A stretch of DNA of 64,000 nt from Amyelois transitella (Eukaryota > Arthropoda > Insecta > Lepidoptera > Pyralidae), in contig NC_083505.1 in NCBI RefSeq assembly GCF_032362555.1, forward strand, positions 4,083,501 through 4,147,500, read 5' to 3'. Made by a program: the position numbers and the translations under genes. The stretch's first letter is position 1. Each line of letters starts with the position of its first letter. The notes beneath the pieces are model-generated. The model was not told the DNA's origin. It saw only the letters and a program-made list of their open reading frames with translations, and did not search any database. Positions 44,651-58,050 of the stretch are shown piece by piece.

Positions 44651-47600
44651 CATTGGTCGCGTCCTAAGGGTGACGAATAAATTTGACTAATGATAATTCC
44701 AAAGCTTAATGTTCATTTCCTTTTCATAATCTTAATAGATCCGAATTGGTACATTTAATATGGAAGTTTTTTTCATTAATGATTGTTACGCGATTTAAAG
44801 GAACGTTTTATCCTATTTCTTGTGAATATCATAGAAAATGGCTTGACAAATTAGCAGAGACTGAAAATGTAGACTACATTGTAAATACCGGGTATGTAAA
44901 TGAAGCCTTACATAATGTATTTAGCGGCCTTGAGTTTTGAGTTAAAAAATGTCGTAAGCACTCTATCATGTAGAGAAAGAGATAAATTTATTTTAATAAA
45001 AGAAACAGTAATATCTTTTCGTGCTTCTTTTATTTATGTTCTTTTATTGAACATTCACTTTGAAATGAGAACTATTTTCCTTGTCAAGATACAGAGCTCG
45101 TCATGCTTTCTCATTGACTAGACTATTTAATTTAAAAGACAGGAGCGTCGCAAGGCTTTCAAATCAGCGGTGTTGGCTGAAGATTCGAGAGCAATCTGTT
45201 AGATTGGTTCATTACGGCATCCATTAGTGAAGTAATGAGTCGCGATGCATACCACGACGTAGTCTGAGCAGACGGGTGGTCGAAGAGTTGCGGTTGAAAC
45301 GCTGCAACTAGTCGTTCTTTGAGAATTATTATAATTTTAATATGATTAAATTAATTTGCTGCCAGAATGTACTTATAACATAACATACTTTAACACAATA
45401 ATAACTAACACAGGGTTATTTTTATAAAGTACCTACAATCCTTATGTCAAGTGAATCAGTACACCAAGCTGAACAACTTTTTCTAAGGGACCAACCTCGA
45501 AACTATATACATCACACTAGTGCATGGATGTAGGCAGCTTAAGTTTGGTATTTATCTTTCTTAGAGAGTGTAAGATAGATATAAAAGTAAAGAAATTAGC
45601 AAAAAAATTCTTTAGGCGTTGTATTCTGGAGAATACACTTTTTAAATAAATACATTCTTTAATCAAAGTGAGATAATATTTGAGACATGTTAGTGATTTA
45701 AAAACGCCGTCGCTGCAACAGCTCGTCTGCTCTCACCAGCATTTAAGGCGAAAATTAGCTGCAGCTTGGTATGGAGGATTTCGAGTATGAATGCAGGTCG
45801 GATGCTGTCCATTAGCCTAATTGGCGACGGGGTTGCCCCACCTACAGCCCTTTGTTCCTCATCATAGTTTTGCCTAGAGCCTGGTTTGGCTTATACGGGC
45901 TGATTTTTATTTCGAAAAATGAACATTTGTGGTTACCCCAGTGAACTTTTTTGTGAATAGGTTACGAGTGATATTTTTTTATTGATCATTTATGAATTGA
46001 ACAACTGAATACATTGCCATATTTTTTGCTATTTATGAAACCTCTTGTTTGTCTCATTTTTGCGTATCTCCGATTGCACTTTCCACAGTAATGCTTCGGG
46101 GTGTGGGTGCGACTTTATTCAATATTCACAAATCTATTTCAATGATCCAAACGCTAGATCGTAGGAGTCTTGCCGTTTGAAACTTGAGGACGACTAATGA
46201 GAAGCCTTAACTTGTGCTTATTCTCGCGGCGTTACAAAGGTGAGGGTGGTTCTAATTAAATGGTAAACTTTCATGACGACCCCCGCCCCCCACCACTCGA
46301 CATCGCTAATTAATGTGCCCGTACCGGACTCGCCCTGCGATTTGGTACTACACACGTGGATGGCAACCATTCAAAACATCCAATTAATTATTACACTGTG
46401 TTATTGCCCGCAGCCCCGTTTATTCCAGTTTCGTCTAAATAGAAATTAGGAGGCATGTTTAAGTTTTACGTAGTGTAATAAATTATTACATCAAATTAGT
46501 TAGCGCTATAGTGTGACATTACGGTATTTTTAAAGCTTCTCAAAACTTTTCGCAAAAATTTTAATTGTTTATAAACTAAAACCGTCCAGTCTTATGACTT
46601 ATAACTCTGTCTATTTCGGAAGAGAGATTTGGTATATATAAAAGTAAAAGTTATAAGGATAGAAAATTACTTAATACTAATAAAATTACGTTATAATACT
46701 AACTTATATATTACATTAATATTCAATAACACATTCCATATAAAAAAAACAAGAAATGTTGAGAACTTTCATACTTCAGAAGCATCGATACGAACACGGC
46801 AATCCTTTTAGTAAGTGTTAAAAACTACGCCGTGGAAGTCAATGGCGGGCCGCGGCTGCACCTGCCCCGCGGCTGGCCCGCTAAACGTATTGTCGTGTAC
46901 CACTCCTCATGTGGTCGAACTATATCCCAACTACTTAATTGAAAACCGTAATAGAGATTCCGCATACATGGTAACCCTTTTGATCGGGATATCGGAGGTG
47001 AGCTCCCAAATTAATTTGCATCCTACAATTTACAAATTAACAATGACTACAATCGCACACGTGAATTACGGCTTGCGCATATTAAAGTACTTACCCCGAA
47101 TTCAAAACGTACGCATTGTACGCCCCTTGAAGATCATTCTAAATTAATTCAAATCACAGTTAGTAATAAACGTCTGCGCTAGCGCCGCGGCATCTTCAGG
47201 GAACGAAGAATACGGTAAAATGTTCCAAGTTTCTTCAAGCAATCAAGGCTTAATACCGTAGTGAAGTTTCGAGTTGGGAAATTATAGGGCGCGGGGTGAG
47301 GCGGCGGGGCGGACGTCCGCCGCGTGTCATCTCGTAACATCAAAAATGCATTTAAATTCCGCGCAATAAAAAACAGCGGCGGGAAGTTTGTTAGCAGTCG
47401 GGAATTGAAGACGCAGCCTCCACTCTATAGCACTAGTGGTGTCCGGTCCTTTATGTGGCTTATTATGGAAATAAGTTTAAAAATACTAAAAAGCAAACGA
47501 AATAGCACTCGGGTGTCGGGGTGGGTTGTTAGTGCGAGCAATTGCCTCATTGTGTCGGCTCTCGAGCTCTCGATGGATTGTTGAAGCCTAGTTTCTGTTT
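44651..47600. other. Mixed gene-free stretch with candidate elements
   Basis: AT-rich at 44651-45140, 45300-45690, 45870-46080 and 46450-46790. Candidate elements at about 45150-45300, 45690-45860 ('gtccattagcctaattggcg'), 46090-46440 ('catcgctaattaatgtgccc', 'catccaattaattattacac'), 46800-47180 and 47190-47590 (with the palindrome gcggacgtccgc at about 47311). No exon or RNA gene was recognised. Confidence 0.35.
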
Positions 47601-50490
47601 AACTTTGAGTCTAGGTTAACTGGTGCCGCATTTTGTGTAGATAGTGAAGTGATCGTCGATTGTTTTGTGCTAAGTCACGATTGTATTATTTATCTTCGGC
47701 ATTGGACAGGTTGTAACATATTCCCGCAGTCCCCTCGATAATGCGAACTTGATGTGATAATAAGCGCGCCCGCCGCCGAGTAATTGCGGGATCTGATAAT
47801 ATTGTCCGATTAGATTCATCTTTTAGCGATTAAAGGATGGTATATGGTACCCCAACATCAATATTGCCTGTTTGAGATGTAATCTCACATAATTACTTAT
47901 CAATGAGCATGGTATGTTTACTGAAACATGAAAACTTAATTAAAAGTTTTTGATAACCTGTGTTCACGTTATTAAAATGGACATGAAGATATATTTTTTT
48001 TTGGATGAAACTACGTTCACAAAACAAAGCAATGTAGGTACTTCCCATTATTGTTTAATCCTCCTGCTGCATAACATCTAATGTTTTCGAGTTTCATTAG
48101 GTACGACGTTGCATCCGATTACGGACAGATTAATAATTAGTAAGCGAGACACGTGACAATTTAACCGGAAATTAAAATCGGTGCGGCAAACCGCGGATGT
48201 CATTTTGCAATAGTTTGTCCAATTTATCAGCTCCAAGAGTCGTTCGAAAATAATCGTAATCGAAGCGAGCACTGTGCCGAACAATATGGACCGATGGCGG
48301 GCTCTCTAATTGGCCCTTACCTGGAGCGCACTCGAGAATGATAAAGCCCCCATTAGCCGCCCTATTATTTACTTACTCGTCATTAGCGTAGACTTCATTA
48401 GGATAACGAGATAACGGAGCCCGGCTCGGGGGGAGACCCTGCATTTTGGTGTTTTCCAAAGAAATTCAAGGAATTTCGTCAAGACTGCTTCGTTATCGAG
48501 CGTGCGGCGAGAAAGAGCTAATTATTTTCAAGGATTCTATTTTCGTTGCGGAGTATTCACGGGCGAGTAGCGTAAGCGTACGACAGAGCATATCGTTCAC
48601 ATTATTGAGATCATATCGCCGCGTAGGAAAATGTTGCAAGCGCGGTGCGGTGCGGTGCGGTCCCACAAAAAATATACCGAATTTATTGTTAATTATAAAA
48701 CTCGCGCGGCGAACATTAACGGCAGATGCGATGCCGCGATAGCCGCGCGCCTATTTATTTATTATTTAGATATCGGCCGGTGCGGTCACGACTCCATATT
48801 GTTTCGCTGTAATGGCATTAATGACCTCGGTTTAAAGTTGAAGTGTTAATTTGATTTAAAATTATGTCCGAGATTACAATCTTCACGTCCAACTTTTGCC
48901 CTAAAGCTTTAATTACAGAGGTGATCCCGATGGGGCGCGTGATACGCTGGCTCGCTCATAATATTATACGCCATGTTCATAAAGGCTGGACGTAAAAACA
49001 CATCGGTTAGTAAACTTTGCTGCAATGCAGTTAATGTACACGCTGGCATTATAAAAGTTGAATACTTTAAAATTAACCATTTTAATTTCATTTATTTTAC
49101 TGCGCCAGCACAATTTTACGACGAGGCGTTTAGTGATAAGTGACAAATTATGCAAACCGTAAGCGATATTAATGCAAATGGGTCTATGAGCGCTACTTGT
49201 TAACGGAAAATAATGATTTTATTTATTGTTCAATATTTACACAGTACATTTTCGTGTAAGTCGAACCTACGTTTATCTTTAAAAAATAAAATTAATAAAA
49301 AAGAAATTTGAAAACGTTATGATGACTGATCATCATCATCAATTTTGACGACCTATTTACCAGTACTTATCAATTCTTTTGTTTAAGATTGTTCCGAATT
49401 CTATCCTCATGTTCCAAACACTAGCACAGGAAAGAGCGAACGAAAGCGGTCGAAGCAAGCCGAGTGAGTTACGAGCGACGGCGCTCGTAAACGTCACATT
49501 AATTAGCATGCCACTAATGAGGAGTTATGGTGCTCTAATGAGAGGACGGAGACGTATTTATTAACGCGATTATATCGGCGTTTGCACGAACAGGGCCCGA
49601 TTCGCGACTATAGTGTGACGTGTATTGCGATATCCGTGCAAGTATTGTTAAGAATTCAATTTTGCAGTAAGCATTGGCTTTCGAGCCGAGATCTTGCATC
49701 TGTATCCCTCTGTGCCCTCACAGAAAAAAAAGATAAAGAACTAATATGTATGTATTGGTTTAGTTAAAGTGCTTTCGGTGTTGTCAATAGGGATGGAAAT
49801 GGTAATTATTAACCTAATGAATTTACACTAAGTGGGACAATCTAAGTGTCAAATTAGACGAAGGACTGGATTAAAAAAATTATTATAACAATTATAAAGC
49901 TTTAAATATATATACTGACTTATAACAGAAGACAAGTACTTAGTTTATTAAAGCTATTCTATTATTAAGGCATTTGCACGAACGGGGATTAACCCGAGAC
50001 ACCCGGAAGCGTGAAATGAATTGCACATTTGAGTAGTTAAAAGTTCTTGAAATGGTCCAATAGTTGCATTTTGTAAAAAGTTCAATATTAACCAGCTAAG
50101 CACACTTTGACCTTATCATTTTCTATTACTATTTCACAAAAAGATTACCAGAAAAGAACATATAATTTTCAACAAAAATCCCTGTTTTGACATGTGTAAA
50201 AAATAGCATAACAAAGAGCAATGATACACCATTACACGATACATTCTTAGGTTTTTAGGTAAGTGTGATTCGATGTAACAAAACCGCGGGAAAGAACAAA
50301 ACGGGGTGCGAAAGGGGGTGCAAAAAGACGTTAATAATATTCGTCAAAGCACTCTGGTTACATTAAATCAATTTGCTCTTTCCGCGGCGTAAGTAGCGAA
50401 CGCTGTAATTGATAAGTTGAAACCCTTGTAGCGAGCTAGAGTTTGGCACCGCTGCCTGATAAATACGGAGCGAACGGATGAGACACAGGT
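47601..50490. promoter_or_regulatory. Dense run of candidate conserved non-coding elements
   Basis: Islands at about 47750-47830, 48160-48430, 48460-48840, 48900-49165, 49400-49640 and 50270-50480, separated by AT-rich DNA. Typical words: 'ggcgggctctctaattggcc', 'gcccccattagccgccctat', 'ggcattaatgacctcggttt', 'gcatgccactaatgaggagt'. The run ggtgcggtgcggtgcggt at about 48640 is a short tandem. No coding exon was supported. Confidence 0.35.
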
Positions 50491-51780
50491 TATTAGTGTA
50501 ACACGAATGAGTTACATGTTGTTTACCTAGCTAGAACACTAGTTTTATCAACTGATCTAAATTATTTGTGAAATATAAATAAACGATCTATAAATAATCT
50601 TTATTGCCTAAATAAAAATTGTACATGTAGTAAATCATACATTAAAAACCTATTCTCTGAGCAAAGGCGGACGTATCGCTAAGCATCTCATCTCTTCCAG
50701 CTAAACTAAGTCACTTGTAGACACTCAATTGTCTCAAAACTCGAAGGTTACATTCTGACATTTTGCATGGTTTAAGAATCTACCCGTCGCCTAATCGAAA
50801 AATGCTAATTTTATAAGTACATGTTTGAGGTATCAACGTACGCAGAAGCTTTACTGTGTAAAGATTCTGTGTGTCTGTACTATGATAATATAATGTTTAT
50901 TAAAAAACCTTGAAATTGGGACTTATAAAGAGATAAAAGCTAGGCAAGATGATAGTAAGTAGTCATCGAAGTATCAACGATAGCCCTATTTCTGTACTAT
51001 GTTTATTTTTCGCTCCGTTTCCACGTTTGCTTCGGCGCCCTGCTACGACCCGGACGTATCTTTTCTCTCTTTTCGTTAATCAGTTATTTTATTTGGTCAA
51101 TGTGTTTGGGATATTTATTTTTGCAGTGAAACAAAAACAAACAGTGTTGCTGGAATTTTTAGTGGTTTCTTATGTAATCCTTAGTACGTTTTCTTTTCTT
51201 TGACTTACCATAACATATTAGTTGTTGTTATTATAACATGTGTGGCGTTGTTTGATCAATTACTCATAAAAATGTTACTTAATTTTGTTATTATCGTTTT
51301 CGTTTCAGATAAGCAGTGAAACTTTTTTTCTTTTGCCCTTATACGCATTTCGCCACTCGTGGCATCTCGTAGCACTTCGTAATAAGAGTATGTTTGCTAC
51401 GACTTTTGTCAAAATTATAAATTAGAAAAAAATACCATGGCCATTTAAGTACATAAATTTAATTAACACTGTTTCAGTAGAATGTCCGAAACTGTAAAAA
51501 CATATCTATTTCGACAATATTGGAACATTTTAATGTAAACTGATTCTTATATACTGACTCTTTATAAACCTCACGGGCAGACTTTTGATACATGTGACAT
51601 ACTCAGTCGTAAAAAACCTCGTATATAACATACTCATAGCGTATAATAAGCTATTAAGCTAAGGCCGCGGCACGACCTTGTAATTCGCAACTACGGAAAA
51701 TATTAACCTTAAAAAGTTGAACATGCTCATTACTTGCCTACAGAAGTAGAATAAACATAAATTTACAAAATTCAAAAAAA
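50491..51780. other. AT-rich gene-free stretch
   Basis: No gene or recognisable repeat. The plus ORF at 50949-51203 is low-complexity hydrophobic and has no supporting splice sites. Confidence 0.5.
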
Positions 51781-51990
51781 ATTCAAATTCAAAATTCAAA
51801 ATTTTTATTCATTATTATAGGATATTATTATATCGCTTAATAATTGTCGTATGGTTTAACAACTTGGTTGACGTCAAATAAATTACTTAAAAACTAAGTT
51901 TACTGCCGCTTCCAAGGCGTCAGTGCAGAAGAAGCGGTAACAAACTGCACTGCAGCATTTTCATCAACAACGTCAACTTCACAATATTAA
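51781..51990 (-). mobile_element. LINE 3' end fragment (same family as 8026-10505)
   Basis: Read on minus: 'atgaaaatgctgcagtgcag', 'accgcttcttctgcactgac', 'gccttggaagcggcagtaaa', then 'atttgacgtcaacc' and an AT-rich tail with 'tttgaattttgaatttgaat'. The order matches the 3' UTR of the GLG1-intron LINE. Confidence 0.7.
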
Positions 51991-52047
51991 ATTATACTTA
52001 GAATAGAATGTGGACGGGAGAATACATTGTTCACGGGAGATTTATAT

Positions 52048-53835
52048 ATTTACTAGCTTTTGCCCGCGGCTTCGCCCGCGCAAATGTATTTATATTATAA
52101 GGATACGCCATAAAATTTCACCCATTTTTTTATCCCGTATCGTGCGGGGCTGTTTTATGTTTATATTTGGTTTAAATTCATATGGCTTCTCCCGTCTTGT
52201 CCCGTCTCTTCTCGTTCTGTTCCGTCCCGTCCCAACCTGTTGTGTCCCGTCCTGCCCCGTCCAGTCCTATCCTGTCCCATCCCATCCTGCTTTCCGCAAC
52301 TGATACGTATTTTTTACTAACCAATATTTAAGACTTCTCGCACTTCGACACCTATCACTATCAAAAATATCAAATCTAATCAACAAATCAAAAATTAACT
52401 GAAATAGAGAGTAAAATAAGTTAAATAAGTCAAGTTAAAAGTTAATGAATCAAACGAATAATAATTTCAAATCAAAATATTTGTAGTGTGTAATATGTTA
52501 TGTAGTTTCGCGTATGTCCGCTAGGGGCGCTGCTAAAATTACACGATAAATTAAAATATTTTACGCTACCTAGCTAAATGACGGTAACGAAACCATAGCG
52601 CGATCTATGTCGATGCCAACGCCATCTATCGAGCATCGAGACAACTCGTGATAGTTAATAGAAAATAAAATTCGGGTGTTTTATTTATGCATACCGATTA
52701 CGCCGAGATTTATGGACCGATTTACGTGATTCTTTTTTTGTTCGGTAGAGTATACTTTTAAGTTGGTCCCGTTGTTACCTAGTCAGGATCTGATGATGGA
52801 ATACCTGGAATACCTCCAGGGAAATCAAGGGCAAACCTCAAATTTACAGGCAATTACGTTTTTGACAATTTCATAGATCTGTTTAAGTATTTGCGTCTGA
52901 TAGTCATCATCCCATGTGAATGAGCTGATGATGGAAGGTACAACTCCTCAACGGTTAGGAGTTGAAAGAAAATTCTTACGAAGTTATACGTACATGTGAG
53001 GCTATTAGGTTGACCTGATAATAAAAAGTAAATCTCATTAACGTTAAGAATTTAGGTGAAAATGGATGCGGACAAATTTCGTTGCTGTTTGTATGGGTAG
53101 TGTTAACACAAAATAGGGATTTAAAGGCGTGATGTTATTAATGTTATGCATGTATGTTATTATGTATGTTAAAGAGACGACTGAAAGTTGTCATACAAAG
53201 TCTTTTTTTTTAAGGATGGGAAATCATCAAATGACCTCTCCCGCTCTGGGTGGAACGGAAGGGAGTGTCAGACTTTTACTGACTAAAACCCACCTCGTTC
53301 CTTCAGTTGCCCTTTGCGTTCCGGGGCCACGGTATCTCGTTAGAACTTTCCCGCAGCCCCGGCTCAGTTTATCCCGTTTCCCCCCCCTTGGGGGTTGACA
53401 TTTCAAAAATCCCTTCTTAGTGCTCACTTATGTTACTAAAGGAACCTCTGTTCAAAATCTCAGACTCCTATACCGAGCGGTTTCGGCTGTGCGTTAATAA
53501 ATCAGTCACCCAATCGCACCCCCTAAATCACGATTGGAGGGTAGTTTGAAAAACTTATAATGTCAAACGTATTTACTTGCCTATGTACGTGTTCATGCCA
53601 AGTTTCAAGTTTATAAACCCAAGGAATAAGATTTTTCATAGAAACGTTTTTACCCTTTTTCCCCCCCTTGGGGGTTGAATTTCCAAAAATCCTTTCTTAG
53701 TGCTCCCCTACATATCCCAAGGAACCTACATTCCAAATTTCAGCTGTCTACGACCAGTAGTTTCGACTGTGCGTTGTCTGTCAGTCAGTCACTCAGTAAC
53801 GGAAGAGTTTTATATATATAGATAGATGAGATTTA
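52048..53835. mobile_element. Composite of lepidopteran dispersed elements
   Basis: Begins with 'actagcttttgcccgcggct' and 'tcgcccgcgcaaatgtattt', a terminus I know from many lepidopteran repeats, and ends with 'acggaagagttttatatata'. Inside are two diverged copies of one unit: 'cccccccttgggggttga' at about 53380 and 53662, each followed by 'tttc.aaaaatcc.ttcttagtgct' and 'tttcg.ctgtgcgtt', 282 bp apart. Positions 52500-52690 carry 'cgccatctatcgagcatcga', another common repeat word. No intact coding region. Confidence 0.5.
52195..52292. repeat. C-rich minisatellite based on a CCCGT pentamer
   Basis: About 100 bp of imperfect 5-bp units, cccgt with variants ctcgt, ccagt, cctgt and cccat. The G-rich strand would be rich in GGGAC/GGACA units. 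Confidence 0.75.
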
Positions 53836-53851
53836 ATATTGAAAAAAGAAA

Positions 53852-53876
53852 AATATATATATATATATATATATTA
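53852..53876. repeat. (AT)n microsatellite
   Basis: A run of about 12 AT units directly after the composite repeat region. Confidence 0.9.
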
Positions 53877-53939
53877 TGGATTGCCAATTTTAAAAAGATT
53901 TATGTACAGAGTGTACTGAAATTTTGATTTAAGTTCAAA

Positions 53940-54229
53940 TTAAACTACAATTAATTACGAGGTTCCTGTGCCAAGCTCGAGCCAGATGTTTTTATCATTA
54001 AGGTAATCATCAGTCCTATAATAAGCCTTCCCACAAAGTACTTTCTTTACATACTCTTTGAATTTTCGGTTGGGCATATCAAGAACAGACTCCGGCAACC
54101 TATTATAAAATCGTATACAGTTCCCCATAAATGATTTACTGACTTTGCTAAGCCTATGAAATGGCATGACTAATTTATGTTTATTACGTAAATTTCTATC
54201 AGTTGTGGCACTAACTTTTTGAAAAAAAC
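53940..54229 (-). pseudogene. LINE ORF C-terminal fragment
   Basis: On minus this encodes about 90 residues ending LNDKNIWLELGTGTS. The segment FHRLSKVSKSFMGNCIRFYN and the following RLPESVLDMPNRKFKEYVKK match the C-terminus of the element at 8500-10158 position by position at roughly 65% identity by eye. The rest of the ORF is absent, cut off at about 54229 next to an inverted SINE fragment. Confidence 0.8.
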
Positions 54230-54335
54230 CTTACCTGTCATAACTCGCAGGTTACACGAACTGAGTCGTTTGAGATACGCAGTCTTTGCAGGGGAACCTA
54301 ACCCATTGGATCATGGTTACACATCCAGCCGTGTT
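54230..54335 (-). mobile_element. SINE fragment
   Basis: Read on minus it shows 'ctggatgtgtaaccatgatc', then 'caatgggttaggttcc' and 'tgtaacctgcgagtt', which parallels the middle of the SINE at 25205-25575. Confidence 0.5.
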
Positions 54336-54375
54336 TAATCTGATGGTTTTCTCTTATAATCCTAAAACATATCAC

Positions 54376-54455
54376 GTTTTTATCCCTTACGTGGTAGATA
54401 GCGCCAATGGTCACATGACTTTAAGTGGTTGGCTTCATGATGGAATTGACATTCT
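54376..54455 (+). repeat. Dispersed repeat fragment, diverged
   Basis: The core 'tatcccttacgtggtaga' and 'gcgccaatggtcacatgact' identify a worn 5' part of the family at 13441-13685. Confidence 0.6.
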
Positions 54456-56109
54456 AATGACAGAAAAATTAATCTCAAGTTTCAAAGTTATAATCAATCA
54501 CGTACGAGTGTCAATAAATATAAATAAAATTGTTTAAATATCTTATCATAGTGGTAGATATAAACGGTAAAAGATTATGAAATATGACACTCATAGTAGC
54601 AACAGTAATGGCCGGGTATTCGCTCCATTGATTTACTATCGGGAGTGCAACTGAGAGCAGCTTTTAAAAGTGAAAGCGTATCACAGCGACCGGATTGCAA
54701 CTGCATCACCGGTTATAGAACACGGAGGTATCAATTAGACAGTTCAAAATGGAAGTAATGGGTTATAGAAACAGGAGGAAAAAAAGGTACCGTTCATTTC
54801 TTTATACGCTGAAAAAAGTTGAAAACACATTTTTAAAATTAATTTATCTCTTCTAACGGCCACGAGAAAGGCAAAATGAAATTACAGATGATAATAACTG
54901 AAAAACTATTTCTTTCAACCGCACTTAATTTTAGAACTATATTTTTCAATAAAAATACATTCATTTCCATTTCAGTACCGAAAGAAATGTCCTACAGCTT
55001 GAATAGCAAGGTATGACATGGCAAGGGACATCACGAATTTGAGATAAACGAATGCCGAATAAATTACAGTTATATTTACTAATCAAAATATCGAAGGAGT
55101 TTTTACTCCTACATAAATTAAGTGGTAATTTGTATGAGAATTCAACATCCGAGTGTATATTTGATTACCCTGTATCTAATTAAGGTGCATGTTCAACATT
55201 TTTCGACGTCGGGAGAATTAATCACAGAGATTAATTTAACTATAACTAAATACGTACTCAATGCACGCTTTGTCTCAAACAATGGAGCCTTTTAGATTTG
55301 CTTCCGCGAATTAATTAATTGAATCTAAAAGGCTTTGCAGTATCGGGAACTTACGCAAACAAACGCTAATTGCATTTCCACTATACTTATTAATTACAAT
55401 CACATTTTCGTAATTCGCAAGATAAAGCTATTTGCGTAATTAAATTTTACGGAATTATTGGGTTATGTATATCTGTAGATATATAATTATAATCATATAA
55501 TAAAGTGAGTTGGCTTATTAAAATATGCTATTATCATATCATAGTTATTAATATGATTTAATAGCAGAGCGAAAGGCAAACGGTTGCCGTTATGTAAAAA
55601 CTTCAAATTACTGAGATAAGGAAGTTTGTCCACAGTCTACAACATAAGTAATTCTATTAATAATATAATTATTGCTATAAAATGCATCAGAAATGACAAT
55701 ATCCTAATTCACTCAGTCGAATGTAATCCATTAGTGTTTCCTCCCTTCCTCGGAGCACCCTCATCCCCCCTCCCCCTCCCTCCGTCTGTCTGTCATTCAT
55801 TCATAAACCTCCATATCATTTGTATTGGCACATGTTTCATATGACTAATGGACGGAGCATATTTATTAAATATGAAATTACATCTTATCTATTTTTCATG
55901 ATCGGTGAATATTGTAAAATTAAAAACTTTATGGTATACAATTAAAGCTTACCTTAAATTGTATACCATAATGTCAATTTACCTAAAAACTATCTAAAGT
56001 AATTTAAGTAAGTACCATATATTCTCAAAAAGGATATAAAATACTTTATATGAGTTTCAATATTTGTAGCAGGATGCTTCGACCTTTATATTTTGTAACA
56101 TTTTGTACA
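54456..56109. other. AT-rich gene-free stretch with two perfect short stem-loops
   Basis: Stem-loop 1: agccttttagatt (55286-55298) with aatctaaaaggct (55322-55334), 13 bp, loop containing attaattaatt. Stem-loop 2: ttatggtatacaatt (55929-55943) with its complement at 55957-55971, 15 bp, 13-nt loop. A pyrimidine tract (ctccccctccctccgtctgt) lies at about 55770-55790. No gene is seen. Confidence 0.5.
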
Positions 56110-56310
56110 ACGTTTACAAAATGCTTTCAAATTCGAAATTTTTATTCATAATTATGGGACATTTCAACGTCACTTGATATTTTTTATATCTTTTGGTTTT
56201 GCACAACGTCAAATAAATTACTTAAAACAATTTTTAATGCTGCTTCCAAAGCTTTAGTGCAGAAAAAGCGGTAACAAACTGCACTGCAACATTTTCTTCT
56301 TTGTTACTGA
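56110..56310 (-). mobile_element. LINE 3' end fragment
   Basis: Read on minus: 'aatgttgcagtgcagtttgt', 'taccgctttttctgcactaa', 'gctttggaagcagcatt' and 'atttgacgttgtgcaa'. Same family as 8026-10505 and 51781-51990. Confidence 0.65.
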
Positions 56311-58050
56311 TATTAACATTATATTTTCATATGTTGATTTATTAGAAAAATATAATATCGAAAGATTTACGACAAGAATGCTTTATCATGACAAAATTAG
56401 TCATAAATAAACATAAACAATTAATGTCAGTCATTATCTTCATACAGGTAATGAAGTGTAATTAAATTAATATAAAACGCGGTCGCTGGGGGACACATGG
56501 AACAAAACAAGGATCGCACGGAAGAGTAACTCATTAAATTTAATATTTAATTCGCGGAATTTTGGAAGTTTTGATTATATAAAGTCATTTACCGTTTATT
56601 TTTGTGCAGTAGTTGTTTTTGGCGATAAATTTCATTAACGTTCTTGGTATGAGAGCAAATAATGACGTACCGTACCATTTTGAATATAAATATCTGTTAA
56701 TATGTATGGTTTATGGTTCAGTACAGTACCTACGAACTATAATAGGAAGCAAATTACCTATTGATTATCAAGTCATCTAATATAAAAGTATAAGTTTGTT
56801 GAGAATTACCTTATAAGAAAAAAGATACAAACATTTTAAGACTGGATCAAATACAAGTGCCTTGAGTGCTATTAAAAGCAGTGATTTCCCTATGTCTTTA
56901 CGATTTTGTAATGTGAGAGGACGAATGAAGAACGGTTATCTACCTGTAGAGTTAATTAATTAATCACAATTATGTTTAATTAAAAGGGATCATTGTTGGC
57001 TGAAATTAATTATGTCGTGTGGTTCCGCCATTGTATGGACCACCTCTTTGTTTCGTGTTTGTTGAAAATTATAGTGCAGGTAACTAGGCAACTGATAAGT
57101 TTTACTATCAAAGGTATTTGTAGTTCGTTTTAGAAGCGTTGGTATAGTAGATTATATTTGATAACCATATAATCTCGCACTCCTTTTTGAAGCTTCGTTA
57201 ATTTTACAAGATTTTACTTTATTATTATATCAACCATACTCTTACAATATCTACTTAACCATTACATATTCAAAACCCTGTTGGATTTATAAAAAAAAAC
57301 TCATTTATATAAATGTTTGCTCTTCCCGAAGCGTAATACACTTATCTAGAGGCTGCATACCGTTCTCACGAAAATTAAAGAAAGTAATCAGTGGAATTAC
57401 ACAGCTACTAAAATATGTAACGTCATAAAAGTATGGGGCCGGCTTCTGTCGAGGATAAATATTCATTATGACGGATCGGCTAACGTTTTAGCAAGATTAA
57501 ATGCCATTAACCTACGCATCCCTATGCTCTCAACTAAATCAATCAAGTAAGTAGCTAGGTACTATGTTTAGGCTGTCTCTCTTCTTATTTAGAATATTGC
57601 TCAGGCATCTTGGTATATTAAGTTTTTTATTAGTTTGGTATTGTTTTATTTATAACCGAGGTGTATGTAAACGCGGCATCTAGTACCTAATTTATATCTG
57701 TATCTTAAGAATTATGACTGGAAGTAAATCCGCAATTGTGCATTTTTTATGTCTTATTATGCACTATTAAAACATTGTTATATACAATAAAGTATTTATA
57801 AACAAACAAACAATTATACCTATTACAAAATTAAACGAGAAAGATTATAACTGTATAATCTTACTCGATAAAAACAAGGAAATTTGTTGTGACCTTAATT
57901 TACTTTCGACAAAAATCATGTAAAAGTTACAAAACCCGCCCGTACCTCTCTGCGTACAAATTTTGACTCCGGTCTTACTTTTATTGGGATGACTACCATT
58001 TTTGCCCGACTAAAAACTTACTATCAACCGAAGAAATTCAGTATTTGTGT
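56311..58050. other. AT-rich gene-free stretch
   Basis: Apart from a worn end of the dispersed repeat at about 57013-57055 ('tcgtgtggttccgccattg'), I see nothing. Confidence 0.5.

Noticed and set aside
46815..47147. A 110-codon plus ORF
   Set aside because: No family resemblance, mixed GC and AT segments with no codon periodicity, no splice sites; more likely two non-coding elements in a chance open frame.
53129..53427. Overlapping ORFs on both strands near 53.2-53.4 kb
   Set aside because: They lie in a dispersed-repeat cluster and translate repeat sequence of low complexity.
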